Below are positions 34,081 through 43,895 of a stretch of 64,000 nt of DNA, in pieces. The first letter of the stretch is position 1. Each line of letters opens with the position of its first letter. The notes under the pieces are model-generated. The model did no database searches and was not told the origin of the DNA. It saw only the letters and a program-made list of their open reading frames with translations. Where the stretch lies: assembly GCA_036873755.1 (NCBI GenBank), contig JAVTVY010020295.1, forward strand, positions 1 through 64,000. The letters are read 5' to 3'. The translations under genes and the position numbers were made by a program. The stretch comes from Hanleya hanleyi (lineage: Eukaryota > Mollusca > Polyplacophora > Lepidopleurida > Hanleyidae).

Positions 34081-36222
34081 TCTGAGTTTATTCTAATAAA
34101 CACCAAACAATCAACCACATCCACCAGATCAAAATTTGATTAAATATGGTACAAGTTTGTCAACATCCCACCACCAAAATATTGACCGTTTATTTAAACT
34201 CAAAATAAATTATTCCCAAAATACTGAGTGTATTTCAGCAACACTGACCACTCACCCTTTTTACAGTGTAAGTCACCATTGAGTACACCATCACGGTTTT
34301 ACAGTGTATATTGACTACCACAGAATATGAGTGTATATTGACCACCACAGAATACGAGGTCAATTCAATTTGTACAGTGTACTCACCAATTTGTACAGTG
34401 TACTCACCAAATCAGAATGAACACCAGCAGTTTATGTATTCACTATGTAAACTCACAGGTAGCATTCAGCTACATGTAACACCCCACGAAAAGCCACGAA
34501 GTTAGTTGCCAAGCTGTGAGGATAAATTTTGACCAAAAAAAAAAGTCAAAAAAAAAGTAAAAAAAAATTAGGTACCAATATATTAGCAAATCTATTGAAA
34601 CATTAATTTGAATGTTCTATGCCATGGCTAGCAAAAATTTCAATCAAATGAGAGAAACTCCCCACATTCACTGTAAGCACCAGCTAACCCCTCGCGCAAT
34701 AGCTACCAGGCAAAGCCAGATGAACTTGACAATGAAATTGGGCGAATTCCAAAAACTACCAAATTGAATTCTAGCCTTAGGCCATAAATTTTCAGTGAAT
34801 GTCCCAATCAAATTCACAAAAACTGACCACCGGAAAAGTCAACGTAGTTGGACCGATAATACAAAGTCAAACTAAATATTGCTATGCATTTTAAGTCGAC
34901 CACACCAGTGGAAAATGGTCAACAGAAATTGACAGTGCTATAGACTCCCACGAACAAGTCTCGATAAGACAACCGTGCAAAACTATACCAGTGGCACAGC
35001 AAAAATAATCACAATTTGTCAACAGCACGACTGATGAATCCACGTACATCACAAGATCATGCAGTACATAACCCTGTACCCCAAACTCAATCACCGTACC
35101 GAAAGGAAATGACTAATCTGACCGCGTTTAGTCACTAAAACTTCATCCCATGCTCCAAATCTTCTCCAAAAACCCCAACATTACCAACCCAACCACTGAG
35201 CACATAAAAAATATAATTATCATGGGACAGGACTATGAACAAAACACAAAAATACACATATGGACACACAAACAGTACCGGTACACATACATGACAACAC
35301 TAACATTAACATATAAACCATTCAAATATTGCACCTTCAAAACCTTTATCCCAACTTCTACTCCTAATTTTCCCTACCAAATACTATCTCAGAAAAAACA
35401 AAAACATCAAAATTCACCAAATCACACAAAACTCTAGCTAAATCTAAGGTGCAATATTGAAGGCAACCAGCAGGCAAGTCTGCCCGCTATACTGGCCGTC
35501 TAACCAACCTAAACAATTACAATCCCGATTCCTATTCCTTTTTATTCCCGAATGTTACCCTTCAAGTTACTGTCGTTGTTGTTCCAAATGAACAACAACA
35601 ACGTGTCAGTAAACTCGCAAAATTTTCAAAAGGAACACGAACTCAAACCAAATTGTAAACTTGGGTAGTTCAAAATAACCCCGCTTCACTCGCGATAAAT
35701 TATACCCAGACAAATATGGCAAATAAAGTCGATCTGAATCTGACGAAAGAGAAGACTATCAAGGGTCCAATTTTCGTCACAACACACAGATTGTTTTTGG
35801 CTCAATTCACGGAACAATCATTGCCAAGCCATATCATATACTGCACAGAGCTTGAGAACTATTGCCGTATAATCATTAGTTAACAACTAATGAAAGTCTA
35901 CGCACTTCCAATTGGAAAATCCGCCATTGAACAGCTGTTCAACTCCCCAAAAACGTGTCCATGCCGACGAGGAAAAAATTATCCCAGAATTTCGCTGGAA
36001 GTTCAAAATTCCACAAAACCCCTTCTATAAAGCAACAAACTTCCAGTTTATGTCGACCCAATCATAAATAGCAGTCAACAAATTTGTCAGGACTCAGTAA
36101 TCTGAGTTTCACACGCAAATTTTTCAAAAACGTCAAAATGGCCGCCGATCTGACACTGCGCCCAGTTCACTATCGAGCGAAAAATTGTCGAAAAAAAATC
36201 ATCACAATTCTACGCTTGATAT

Positions 36223-36240
36223 TTTAACTTCTGATCACCA
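36223..36240 (-). other. Primer-binding site
   Basis: Two bases (AT) after the 5' LTR end in element sense, the minus strand reads TGGTGATCAGAAGTTAAA. The TGG start matches the CCA end of a tRNA, as expected for a primer-binding site. The cognate tRNA was not assigned. Confidence 0.7.
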
Positions 36241-36242
36241 AT

Positions 36243-36557
36243 TGTAGTAAGTACAGCTACATAGATATCAGCCAGTATAGGAGACAGGCTTACCTGCCGG
36301 TTAAAACCCTCAGAGAAGTGGTCGGTCACGTCCTGTCAGTCTCAAGTCCAGTATCTTCTCTGGCTCCTTGACAAAGCCCGCGAGTTACTCTCATTGGCTA
36401 GAGGACAATCAGCGCCCTCTACCAAGTAGAGAGAGAGAGAGAGGAGACAACTCTTGTAATAATAAAGCACTTGTCTCCCCTGCATCATTGACCTAATGTC
36501 CGTTAATAGTCTGTTATAATCTATTACTGACAAGTGAGAAAACCTATTCTCACTACA
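36243..36557 (-). repeat. 5' LTR (element sense), 315 bp
   Basis: Begins TGTAGTAAGTACAGC and ends TTCTCACTACA on the plus strand. It is the intact partner of the LTR at 28158-28521 and contains a GA-rich run near 36427. Confidence 0.93.
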
Positions 36558-37276
36558 AGGCGTTAAGATAGGACGTTAAGGCGTACTGTTGAACTTTCCA
36601 CAAAGGCCATAGAGCAAATATACTGGGTTTTAGCTTTCTCTACTATTGATGGGGCAACTGGACTTAAATACGCTTTCTCTACTACTCCTAAGTCCACAAG
36701 CGCGTATTATCACCAGAATGACTCAACCCGAGTAGAGCTGCCATAGGATACCACCCTCGTCCCATTTGGCAGATGGTCCATCTCTACCCCAAAACGCCCA
36801 TTCAAATGCTCTTTTTCCACTGCTCATGCGCAGATTTACGGCACTGTCACTACACACTAACCCAGTCGTACGCTACTTCACGAGCGGTTTAATATGACAC
36901 CCCACACGACCTATTCGGACCAGGGATGGCCCATCTCTACCCCAAAACGTCCATGCAAATGCCCTTGTCCCACAATTCCCTGTCTGCACATGTGCGCCAT
37001 AGCCTTACTTTCCCTACCTTACCAGTCCAGTCGTACGCTACTCCACGAGCGGTTTAATATGATACCTCACACGACCGATTTGGACCACGGATGACCCACC
37101 TCGTCCCCAAAACGTCCATTCAAATGCCCTTTTCCTACAATTCCCTGTCTGTGCATGCGCGCCATAGCCTTACTTCCCCTACACACCAGTCCAGTTGGAT
37201 GCGACTCTACGAGCGCTTCAACAGGACATCCTACACCCGTTCGGACCAATATTGGCCCATCTCTACCCCAAAACGT
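36558..37276 (+). repeat. Tandem unit 3, right part
   Basis: Resumes the ~1.98-kb unit after the LTR element (AGGCGTTAAGATAGGACG) and contains four CCAAAACGYCCA monomers. The match to units 1 and 2 stops at CCCCAAAACGT (37276). There, unique sequence (CCATCTGAGTTCACTTC) continues the monomer pattern instead of a SINE. This marks the ancestral right flank of the duplicated block. Confidence 0.88.
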
Positions 37277-37454
37277 CCATCTGAGTTCACTTCTCCCAAA
37301 ATTCCCGGTCTACGCATGCACGCCTTAGTCTTACTTCCAATACGCACCACTTCAAACTGATGCCTCACACGACACATTCGGACCCGGGATAGTCCCCCTC
37401 TAGCTCAAAACGTCCACCCCAATGCTTTTTTCTACTGTCCCAAGGCTGTGCGTG

Positions 37455-37600
37455 TGCAGATTGACATCGGATGTCTCATGACCCGGACGTGACCTAGAAG
37501 TGGCCTTTGACCCCGGAAGTGACATTTGATCCGGAAGGGACTTCGCACCGGAAGAGACATCACCGTCACGTGACGCCACAGGCGCTCAATCCAAGCGCTC
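37455..37600 (+). repeat. CCGGAAGTGAC cluster (left)
   Basis: Short irregular repeats of the type CCCGGACGTGACC, TTTGACCCCGGAAGTGAC, TTTGATCCGGAAGGGAC and CCGGAAGAGAC, ending in CGTCACGTGACG. A second cluster of the same kind occurs at 43795-43895, again directly after the ~160-bp monomers. ETS-like GGAA cores recur, but function is unknown. Confidence 0.7.
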
Positions 37601-39944
37601 AAAAGTCCGACAAGGTTTGCTGTCTTCCTACCCTTATCGTCATATTTATAGGAGGAATGACGTAACTGCTATGAGAATAACCTACACACAGTAGTTCGGC
37701 ACGTTCTGATTGACTCGACCCTGGTTTGTAGATGAATTTTGTCATCTCGAATTTGACTGCTTTCGTTCGTTCGATCTATCAAGGTTAATTTGAAGTGTGA
37801 ACGGAGATGTCGGCTTGTGTGTGAAGATGGGTTGGTTTGGGGATGTCTAGCCCCTGCGAGTGGACATGGTCCTATTGGAGCTCTCGTTGGGCACAGGGCC
37901 GTTGTATACGCATGCGCACTCGGGGAGTAGTAGTGGAGGACATTTTCGCATGTGTACCCAAGGAGTAGTAGAGAAAGGGTCTGTAAGGTATGTCATCGAT
38001 AGGGATGGGTATCCAGACAACCTGATCTGGTATAAAACACGTTTCCTCTAACCCCGAGCCACCATTCCACTGCCTGTGTTCCTGGGACATGAAGAAGTCC
38101 CATCTCTATTCGGCTCCCATTTTGCAGCACGCGGCAATGGTTGATTCGCTAATGGGATACCGGGCGGTGGTCCGGATTATGTTTACAGAAGGCGAAGATA
38201 ATGATAGGCCGTGCCAGATACTGGAAAACCTCCCACCAGGAAGAGTCAACTCGAAGGAGGGGTGGGGGGTGGGGGGCGCTGCGATCACCCATTATTACTT
38301 GTATCAGAGAGTACAGAATTATATTATTCTATAGTCCTTGAACCACGAGCGATCTCTCCGTGCAAGTGACAGCCCTTCAGCCTGACAGTGCTGGCCAACC
38401 ATCACCTTACTGACCATGGCGCTGTGACAAGGACAACCATGCAGTCCTGCGCGAACGGCATTCCTTCCTGTCTTGCCAAAGAGAGACAGTTAACTATGCA
38501 CAGGCTATTTTATTCTTATGCTCTACCACCTCCATCTTCCTCCACACACACACACACGTATACGTAGTCCCAAGGGTGTGTTCCGTGTTGTGAATCAATC
38601 GATCTATAATCTGGCTTCTCCAAAGGAGTTTGAAAGAGAGGACAACAACAAAGGATTGCGTGTCAACCATATTATTATCCCCATTGTAACAACATACCCG
38701 AGCTGGACATCCGCCCTGGAACCATCCAAGGCGTCAAAGGATGGAGTGATCTGTCAGTTTGGTGATGAAAAAACCTGATTTTGGTCACCATCTCCAAATG
38801 ATTCTGTGCCCATGCCAACAGACCCATGGGGACGATATGGATCGAAGCCATTTACAGCAGACGCGCGATTCGTGCTGATGAGGTGTTGGCAACCAGAACT
38901 CGGAATTGTGTCAACGGCAGTTATGATATAGTTCATACGACGCTTCACAGTATCCCATATACACATTGGAGTGAACTTGTAACTTGGTATATATTCACCT
39001 TACCATTGGCTCATACTGGTGTGAGCGGTAACCATGGCATTGTTCGCTCTCGTTCAGATACTTTTCGGCGTGCCCGATAGTAAATTGGCGATTACTGGAA
39101 CTTGCACCCGGTTAGTCCGAGCTTTCAATTCCCTACCGCTACAACGACGGTTAATTTCTTATATCGCCATGGCTGCAAGAGGTTAACCATTAACGATGAG
39201 AAAGCGCGACTACTGGTGGAACCGGTAATTTGTTTTTAAAATTGTTCTGCCCTCCTACAACACTTACGGTACCTCGCATATATTCAGTAATGAATAATTT
39301 ATCTACAAGGACAGCCTAAGTTTCATGGTCAGACCCGTTTCATCTTTCATAGATTACAGACGCTATTTTTTCAGTTTTTACGACTCGTTCTTCTGTTCTG
39401 AGTCATTGAAATGTATCGAGAAATGGTCGAGGTCGATCAGCGGAAATTGTATTTGTCTAGCAGAGGGTGGTGGCAATGAAAACACTTTCGGATCGTAGAC
39501 CAGTGACACCGGTACATCTCACTCACATGATGGATTTCGGATTAGGCCTCGATGGGAACGTCCACGGGATCGTCCACGGAACGCACGTGACACTTATCAC
39601 CATTGCTAGCGTGGGGTGGTCTGCAGGTTCGCCCGAGAATTGAATGGCTGTATTTCAGACGGTGGGGTGGTCGGGGGATCGACCTCGATGAGTTCCTACG
39701 TTGGGTGGCAGTTCTGCCCGCTGTCATCGAGGTCAGACAGCATTTTCAAGGGATTAACTTGAACAATAGTGGAACCTGCCCATTGACTACACGTTTGAAG
39801 ACTTGACCACATCCATCGCATGGAGTACCCATTTGTGGCGGTGTAAATTGTCCAGATGATTCATCGACATCGAGCATGTCGTGGTAGTTTAGGGATGTCT
39901 GCTGAAACGGGCAGAACGCTCACTATTATGCCTCTGGCTATCTA
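37601..39944. other. GC-richer stretch with no assignable gene
   Basis: Composition is less AT-rich than elsewhere, and short open frames occur on both strands (for example 37860-38051 plus, 38089-38334 plus, 39603-39806 plus). None shows a recognisable domain, good splice context or family resemblance. Some short frames read like coding sequence, such as WLYFRRWGGRGIDLDEFLRW at about 39640. They are interrupted by stops and frameshifts, suggesting decayed genes. Confidence 0.35.
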
Positions 39945-40940
39945 TTGTTAGTAGAATCAGTTTTACTGGTTTGTTGCAAAGTGTACGCCATGAACCCTGA
40001 TACATATGGAATTCCGTTTTCGACAAATGACCTCGCCAAGACTGAGCCGCCCTCCAGCGGAATGGGAGTGTCCTATAAACCACCAACCAAGCCTATCAAA
40101 GCTGAGCCACCATCCATCGATGTGGAAGTATCATATGAATCATCAGCCAAGTATACCAAGACTGAGCCACAATTCATCCTATGAACCCCCAGCCAAGTTG
40201 AAGGGTGACCAACACTACCCTGAATCAGCCCAAACCATCACCGCAAGGCGAGCCAAATACCACATGTAATGACATTATTAACTAGGCGCTCACTTTTGCT
40301 AAGCGGCAGAGAAAGCTATCACCAAATTTGAGGTTCGCCGTCAGCAATCAGCGCGTCTTACTGGTGGACACTGCGCCCCAAGGGAAGAGACAGGAGAGGC
40401 ACATTACAGCCACGTACACCTGGATGGAATTGACTCGCTCTTTCCAAAAAAGCCGATCAGTACTTTGTGGACGCTGGTAAAGTGGAGAAATGCTACTTGC
40501 TCTACGACGGTGTTTTCTTAAGCTACATTATTTACAAGGATCGGGCGTTAATCCACATCCGCTTGGCATGGATAATCACCTGTGATGACCCTTAAGAGCG
40601 GGGGACACTTTACACCTGTTTGTGTGGCGTACGCTCCAGACCATTGCCCCGGCTGCATTTTCGGCATTAACGAAAGATATAACAGATTAGCTATACTCGA
40701 TGTACACATCAGCTTACCATTTGAGCCTCAAATCACCAGAATCATAGAATGTATGTCACGCTCTGTCAGACGTAGCACACCTGTGAGCACCCGGTACTAC
40801 TCTCATGACTGCAGACCTCCAGAATGTGCAGCGTCATCTTCGTAAAGACATCCCAAGAAATTTGCAGGGCCTAAAGCTAGGCGAAATGACCCCCAGTTTC
40901 ATGCGGAATTACGCGAATATATAGATATGAACATGTAAAG
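39945..40940 (+). pseudogene. Decayed coding region of unknown family
   Basis: Starts with a frame (MNPDTYGIPFSTNDLAKTEP) containing three imperfect repeats of the type SYxPxxKxxKTEPP. The frame shifts near 40180 to SSYEPPAKLKGDQHYPES. That new frame (start coordinate modulo 3 = 1) recurs after stops as KFEVRRQQSARLTGGHCAPR (about 40321) and as HFTPVCVAYAPDHCPGCIFG (from 40582). A third frame gives FVDAGKVEKCYLLYDGVFLS at about 40460. The pattern is that of one or two proline/acid-rich proteins broken by several frameshifts and stops. The family is not recognised. Confidence 0.4.
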
Positions 40941-41004
40941 GCCATGTTTTCTTGTATGACTATCCCATAATGCCCTACTGAAATACTTCCTATGCTGTCT
41001 ACAT

Positions 41005-41355
41005 GTGGTGATGGAGGGGACAATAAAATGTGGAATACGCATTATGCTTGTTGTTCATCTCTCTTTGTCTGTCTCTTTGTTGGGGGTGAAATGGCGTGCA
41101 TGGGCGTCGATGGCCTTCTGCGTACGCGCAACCTGGTCTACGGGCTATAAAGTACAGGGTGCACCACAGGTACGTCCTCATGCGTGTGATGACATCACAG
41201 CTTCAAGAGCTCAGATTCTAAGAGCTCCGAGCTCTTAACTGGTCCATCCCACAGCTCTGAGCTCTGTAGATTCTCAAAGGGCGGCTTCTGATTGGACAAG
41301 AGCAGCCGAGAATACACCTAACGGACAAGAACAAATATGACAGGTACAACATAAA
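41005..41355 (+). repeat. ATTGG/AATAAA module, block B
   Basis: Two shared segments from the tandem units recur here: GACAATAAAATGTGGAATAC followed by TTGTTGTT (41018-41055), and TTCTGATTGGACAAGAGCAG followed by CCTAACGGACAAGA (41287-41330). The phrases match those at 23881-24080 almost word for word. Between them lies sequence with CAGAGCTCTGAGCTC-type palindromes (41212-41265). Confidence 0.7.
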
Positions 41356-41365
41356 ATGGGTGTAC

Positions 41366-41600
41366 CACGCATGCGTTAAGGCGTTACGATAGGGCGTTAA
41401 GGCGTTACTATATCGCGTTAAAGCGTTAAGCTAGGGCGTTATGGCGTTAACATAAGGCTTTAATGCGTTAAGAAAGGGCGTTATGTGTTGAGACGAGCGT
41501 TGAGGCGTTGAGACGGGCGCTAAGGCGTTAAGATAGAGCGCTGAGGCGTTGAAACGGACGTTAAGGCGTAACGATGGGCGTTGACGGGCGTCACTGCATT
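41366..41600. repeat. GGCGTTAAG minisatellite
   Basis: About 20 tandem or near-tandem copies of GGCGTTAAG and variants (GGCGTTACGATAG, GGCGTTGAGACGGGC) with a compound period near 21 bp. Shorter runs of the same motif occur in every 1.98-kb unit (for example 23571-23650, 24131-24225) and at 42510-42740. Confidence 0.85.
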
Positions 41601-41714
41601 TCGATGAATTAGTGTCATTTCCTTGGAATATCTAGAAAAATCAGAGCTTCTGAGCTATTTCACCAGGGCGTTGGCGGGCGTTACTGTTCATGAAAACAAG
41701 CGTATCCCAAAAAC

Positions 41715-42191
41715 GTGCACAGTCGACGTTCAACCATCAACATGGCTTATACTTGCTCTGAGTGCGAACGCACGTTTACCAGACGTTTCGATATGATGCG
41801 ACACCAGAAGAATATACATGAGATTGAAGACACCGAGGCACAAGAAACCGATGCAGATGCTGAGAATATGCCAGTTGATTCTGAGAGTTCGCCGACTAAT
41901 TCCGAAACACAAACTGCTGAAAGGCTATCTACTGATATAGTGAGCTTGATCTCAGATAGTCAGACTACGCCCCAGGAATTCCTGAGTGAGAAAGAACCTA
42001 CCTTTTGGGATCGTATTGTGACAGCAGCTATTAATACTCACGCTGCACCGATCGGGGACGCGGGACAGGATAACGTACAACAGGCGTACATCCAAATGCG
42101 CCCCAGCATCAGGCAAACAGCCATGGCGATCCATGAAGACTATACCCTGCTACCACTTGAAATGAAAGACCCATGCAGAGGACCATCATGA
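41715..42191 (+). CDS. Small single C2H2 zinc-finger protein, hypothetical
   Basis: 158 codons. The more likely start is the second Met (MAYTCSECERTFTRRF, 41742). One classical finger, C-x2-C-x12-H-x4-H, spans YTCSECERTF to NIHE. An acidic Ser/Thr/Glu-rich linker follows (residues ~40-95), then a less biased segment (FWDRIVTAAINTHAAPIGDA). No introns are evident. Its stop codon overlaps the ATG of the next frame as ATGA. It sits inside block B of the modular repeats, preceded by the GGCGTTAAG array and followed by the ATTGG module. It could be the one intact gene of a decayed mobile element or DNA virus. No family was recognised. Confidence 0.5.
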   Translation: MHSRRSTINMAYTCSECERTFTRRFDMMRHQKNIHEIEDTEAQETDADAENMPVDSESSPTNSETQTAERLSTDIVSLISDSQTTPQEFLSEKEPTFWDRIVTAAINTHAAPIGDAGQDNVQQAYIQMRPSIRQTAMAIHEDYTLLPLEMKDPCRGPS

Positions 42192-42325
42192 AGACCAAGC
42201 CTCACCAGAAAGAGGATATGGGGCTACTACCCATCGAGGCCCTGCAAAATGCGATCAAAATGTGCAAACAGCTGTTCCGTGACATATTGCCGTTACAGTT
42301 TCCTGGACTGCCCGACGAGGATTAG
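42188..42325 (+). CDS. Short ORF overlapping the zinc-finger ORF (possible frameshifted C-terminus)
   Basis: 45 codons (MKTKPHQKEDMGLLPIEALQ, ending PGLPDED) whose ATG overlaps the TGA of the preceding ORF (ATGA). The composition is protein-like, with an amphipathic helix and then a proline-containing acidic end. The junction could be a one-base frameshift that split one longer protein, or a termination-reinitiation pair. It is unsupported by homology. Confidence 0.35.
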   Translation: MKTKPHQKEDMGLLPIEALQNAIKMCKQLFRDILPLQFPGLPDED

Positions 42326-42810
42326 AACAAACGGATCAGAGCGAAACTGACCAAAGATTGAACTTGCTTTTGAAATGCTGGCTTCTGATTGGACAAGAGT
42401 CTACGAGAATTGTAAACATATCGTACGCGCCTCCCCCAGCGTGGGTATGATGTGCTACAGGGTATAATAAAATCATTCACCTGTCATCCTTGTTGTTGTT
42501 GTTCTCTCATCTGTCCACATCATGGCGTTGAGACGCAAGGGTTGGTTACCGACTGAGGATAATGGTTTACAAACGACCTTATATAACCACTCACTCACTC
42601 ACTCAGCCACTCGTTGGGAACGCCTCCTTCACTCGTTCACTCACTCACTCACTCATTCACGCACACCCACACTCACTCACTATTGTTAGTGCGTCAACGC
42701 GTTAAGACGGGCGTTGGGAACGCTTTACGGGCGTTGGGCACGCCTCGCTCACTCACTCACTCACTCACTCACTCACTCCTCCTCACACGCACACACAGGT
42801 AACTCTACCA
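42326..42810. repeat. ATTGG module, GTTGTTGTT stretch and CACT microsatellites
   Basis: TTCTGATTGGACAAGAG (about 42388), AATTGTAAACATA, CTCCCCCAGCGTGGGTATGA and TAATAAAATC repeat the module wording at 23.4-24.1 kb. CTTGTTGTTGTTGTT and an in-context ATGGCGTTGAGACG follow. (CACT)n/(ACTC)n microsatellites lie at about 42588-42680 and 42748-42780. Confidence 0.7.
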
Positions 42811-42969
42811 GGTAGCCGCATGAAACAAGACCCTCATCTCCTCCAAAAGTTCTTTTGCGCCTCCGAAACTCCTCTTTTTCTATAACTTCCGAGTGTTCTA
42901 GAAATAGAACAGGGGTTTCCGCGGAAAATTCCCGACAAAAATATTGTGACATATCGAGCGATGGCCTAC

Positions 42970-43640
42970 GAAACAGGGGTTTTTCCAGCTAAACACCCAT
43001 GTCTGTGTATGCGCGCCATAACCTTACTTCCACTCCACACTCATCTAGTTGGACGCTCCTCCACCAGAGCTTCACTTTGATATCTCCGATAGCCCAATGA
43101 ACCCAGTATTGGCCCACCCCGACCCGAAAACGTCCATTCCAACTGCGCATGCGCGCCATAACCCTACTTTCTCTACATACTAGTCCAGCTGGCTGCTACT
43201 TCACGAGAGCTTCACTTTGATCTCTACCGCAGCTCAATCGGGCCAATATTGGCCCACCCAGGCCCCCAAACGTCCATTCTAGTGCCCTTTTCCCACAATT
43301 CCCTGTCTGCGCATGCGCAGGATTACGTAACTGCTATTCCACACTCATCCAATCGGATGTTCCTCCACAAGTGCTTCAAACTGATACCTCACACGGCCCG
43401 ATCGGACCACTATGGGTCCACCGCGACCCCAAAACGTCCCTTCCAATGCGCTTTTTCTGCTGCGCATGCGCACCATGACGTAACTTCCACTCCATACTAA
43501 TTCAGTCGGATGGTCCTTTACGAGTGCTTCAAACTGATACTTCACACGACCCAACCGGACTAACAGTGGTCCACCCAGACCCCAAAATGTCCACTCCAGC
43601 GCTACTTGCCCATTGCGCATGCGCACGATAACTTTAAAAT
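42970..43640 (+). repeat. ~140-163-bp monomer array, block B
   Basis: Four diverged monomers each contain GGYCCACC-(N)5-CCCMAAACGTCCATTC, then GCGCATGCGC(A/G)CC, ATAACCTTACTTCC-type and TCGGACG-(N)-GAGTGCTTCAAACTGATA segments. They are related to the monomers at 24.36-24.92 kb and 36.75-37.28 kb. The alternating purine-pyrimidine TGCGCATGCGC runs could adopt Z-DNA. Confidence 0.78.
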
Positions 43641-43794
43641 TTTTTTTTCAAAACCTGACCTCGAGATCCCTTCCATCGTGTTCTACATCGCGAGACAAAG
43701 AAAACACCGCAAATGTCCATGAGTGGGTTCCCCATTAGGTTTAACATTGAAATCACTGCAGCGTACGGCCTTCTTTAGGGGCAGATAACTCCTG

Positions 43795-43895
43795 CTGGGC
43801 CGTCACGTGACCGGAAGTGACCTTTGACCCGGTCGTGATCTTTGATCCGATAGTGACCTCTGACCCGGATGTCACCGGATGTGACGTCACTTCAC
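43795..43895 (+). repeat. CCGGAAGTGAC cluster (right)
   Basis: CGTCACGTGACCGGAAGTGA, CCTTTGACCCGGTCGTGAT, CTTTGATCCGATAGTGACC and TCTGACCCGGATGTCACC follow the monomers of block B in the same order as at 37455-37600. Confidence 0.7.

Larger units (their letters stand above)
28158..36557 (-). mobile_element. LTR retrotransposon, gag-protease only, no polymerase (8.4 kb)
   Basis: The LTRs begin TGTAGT and end ACTACA, and a 4-bp target duplication AGGC lies at 28154-28157 and 36558-36561. The uninterrupted target sequence is preserved in tandem unit 2. In element sense (minus strand) the order is: 5' LTR (36557-36243), 2-nt spacer and primer-binding site, ~3.2-kb leader with internal repeats, helix-hairpin-helix ORF, gag with two zinc knuckles and a retropepsin-like domain, ~2.1 kb of non-coding repeats, polypurine tract and 3' LTR (28521-28158). 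No reverse transcriptase, RNase H or integrase reading frame is visible on either strand. Gag and knuckles suggest a Gypsy-like relative. By eye the two LTRs differ at about six positions in ~310, so the insertion is fairly young. Confidence 0.92.

Noticed and set aside
34891..35094. YVDS in a minus-strand frame as a reverse transcriptase motif
   Set aside because: The motif is not YxDD, the frame is only 67 codons, and no other RT blocks surround it.
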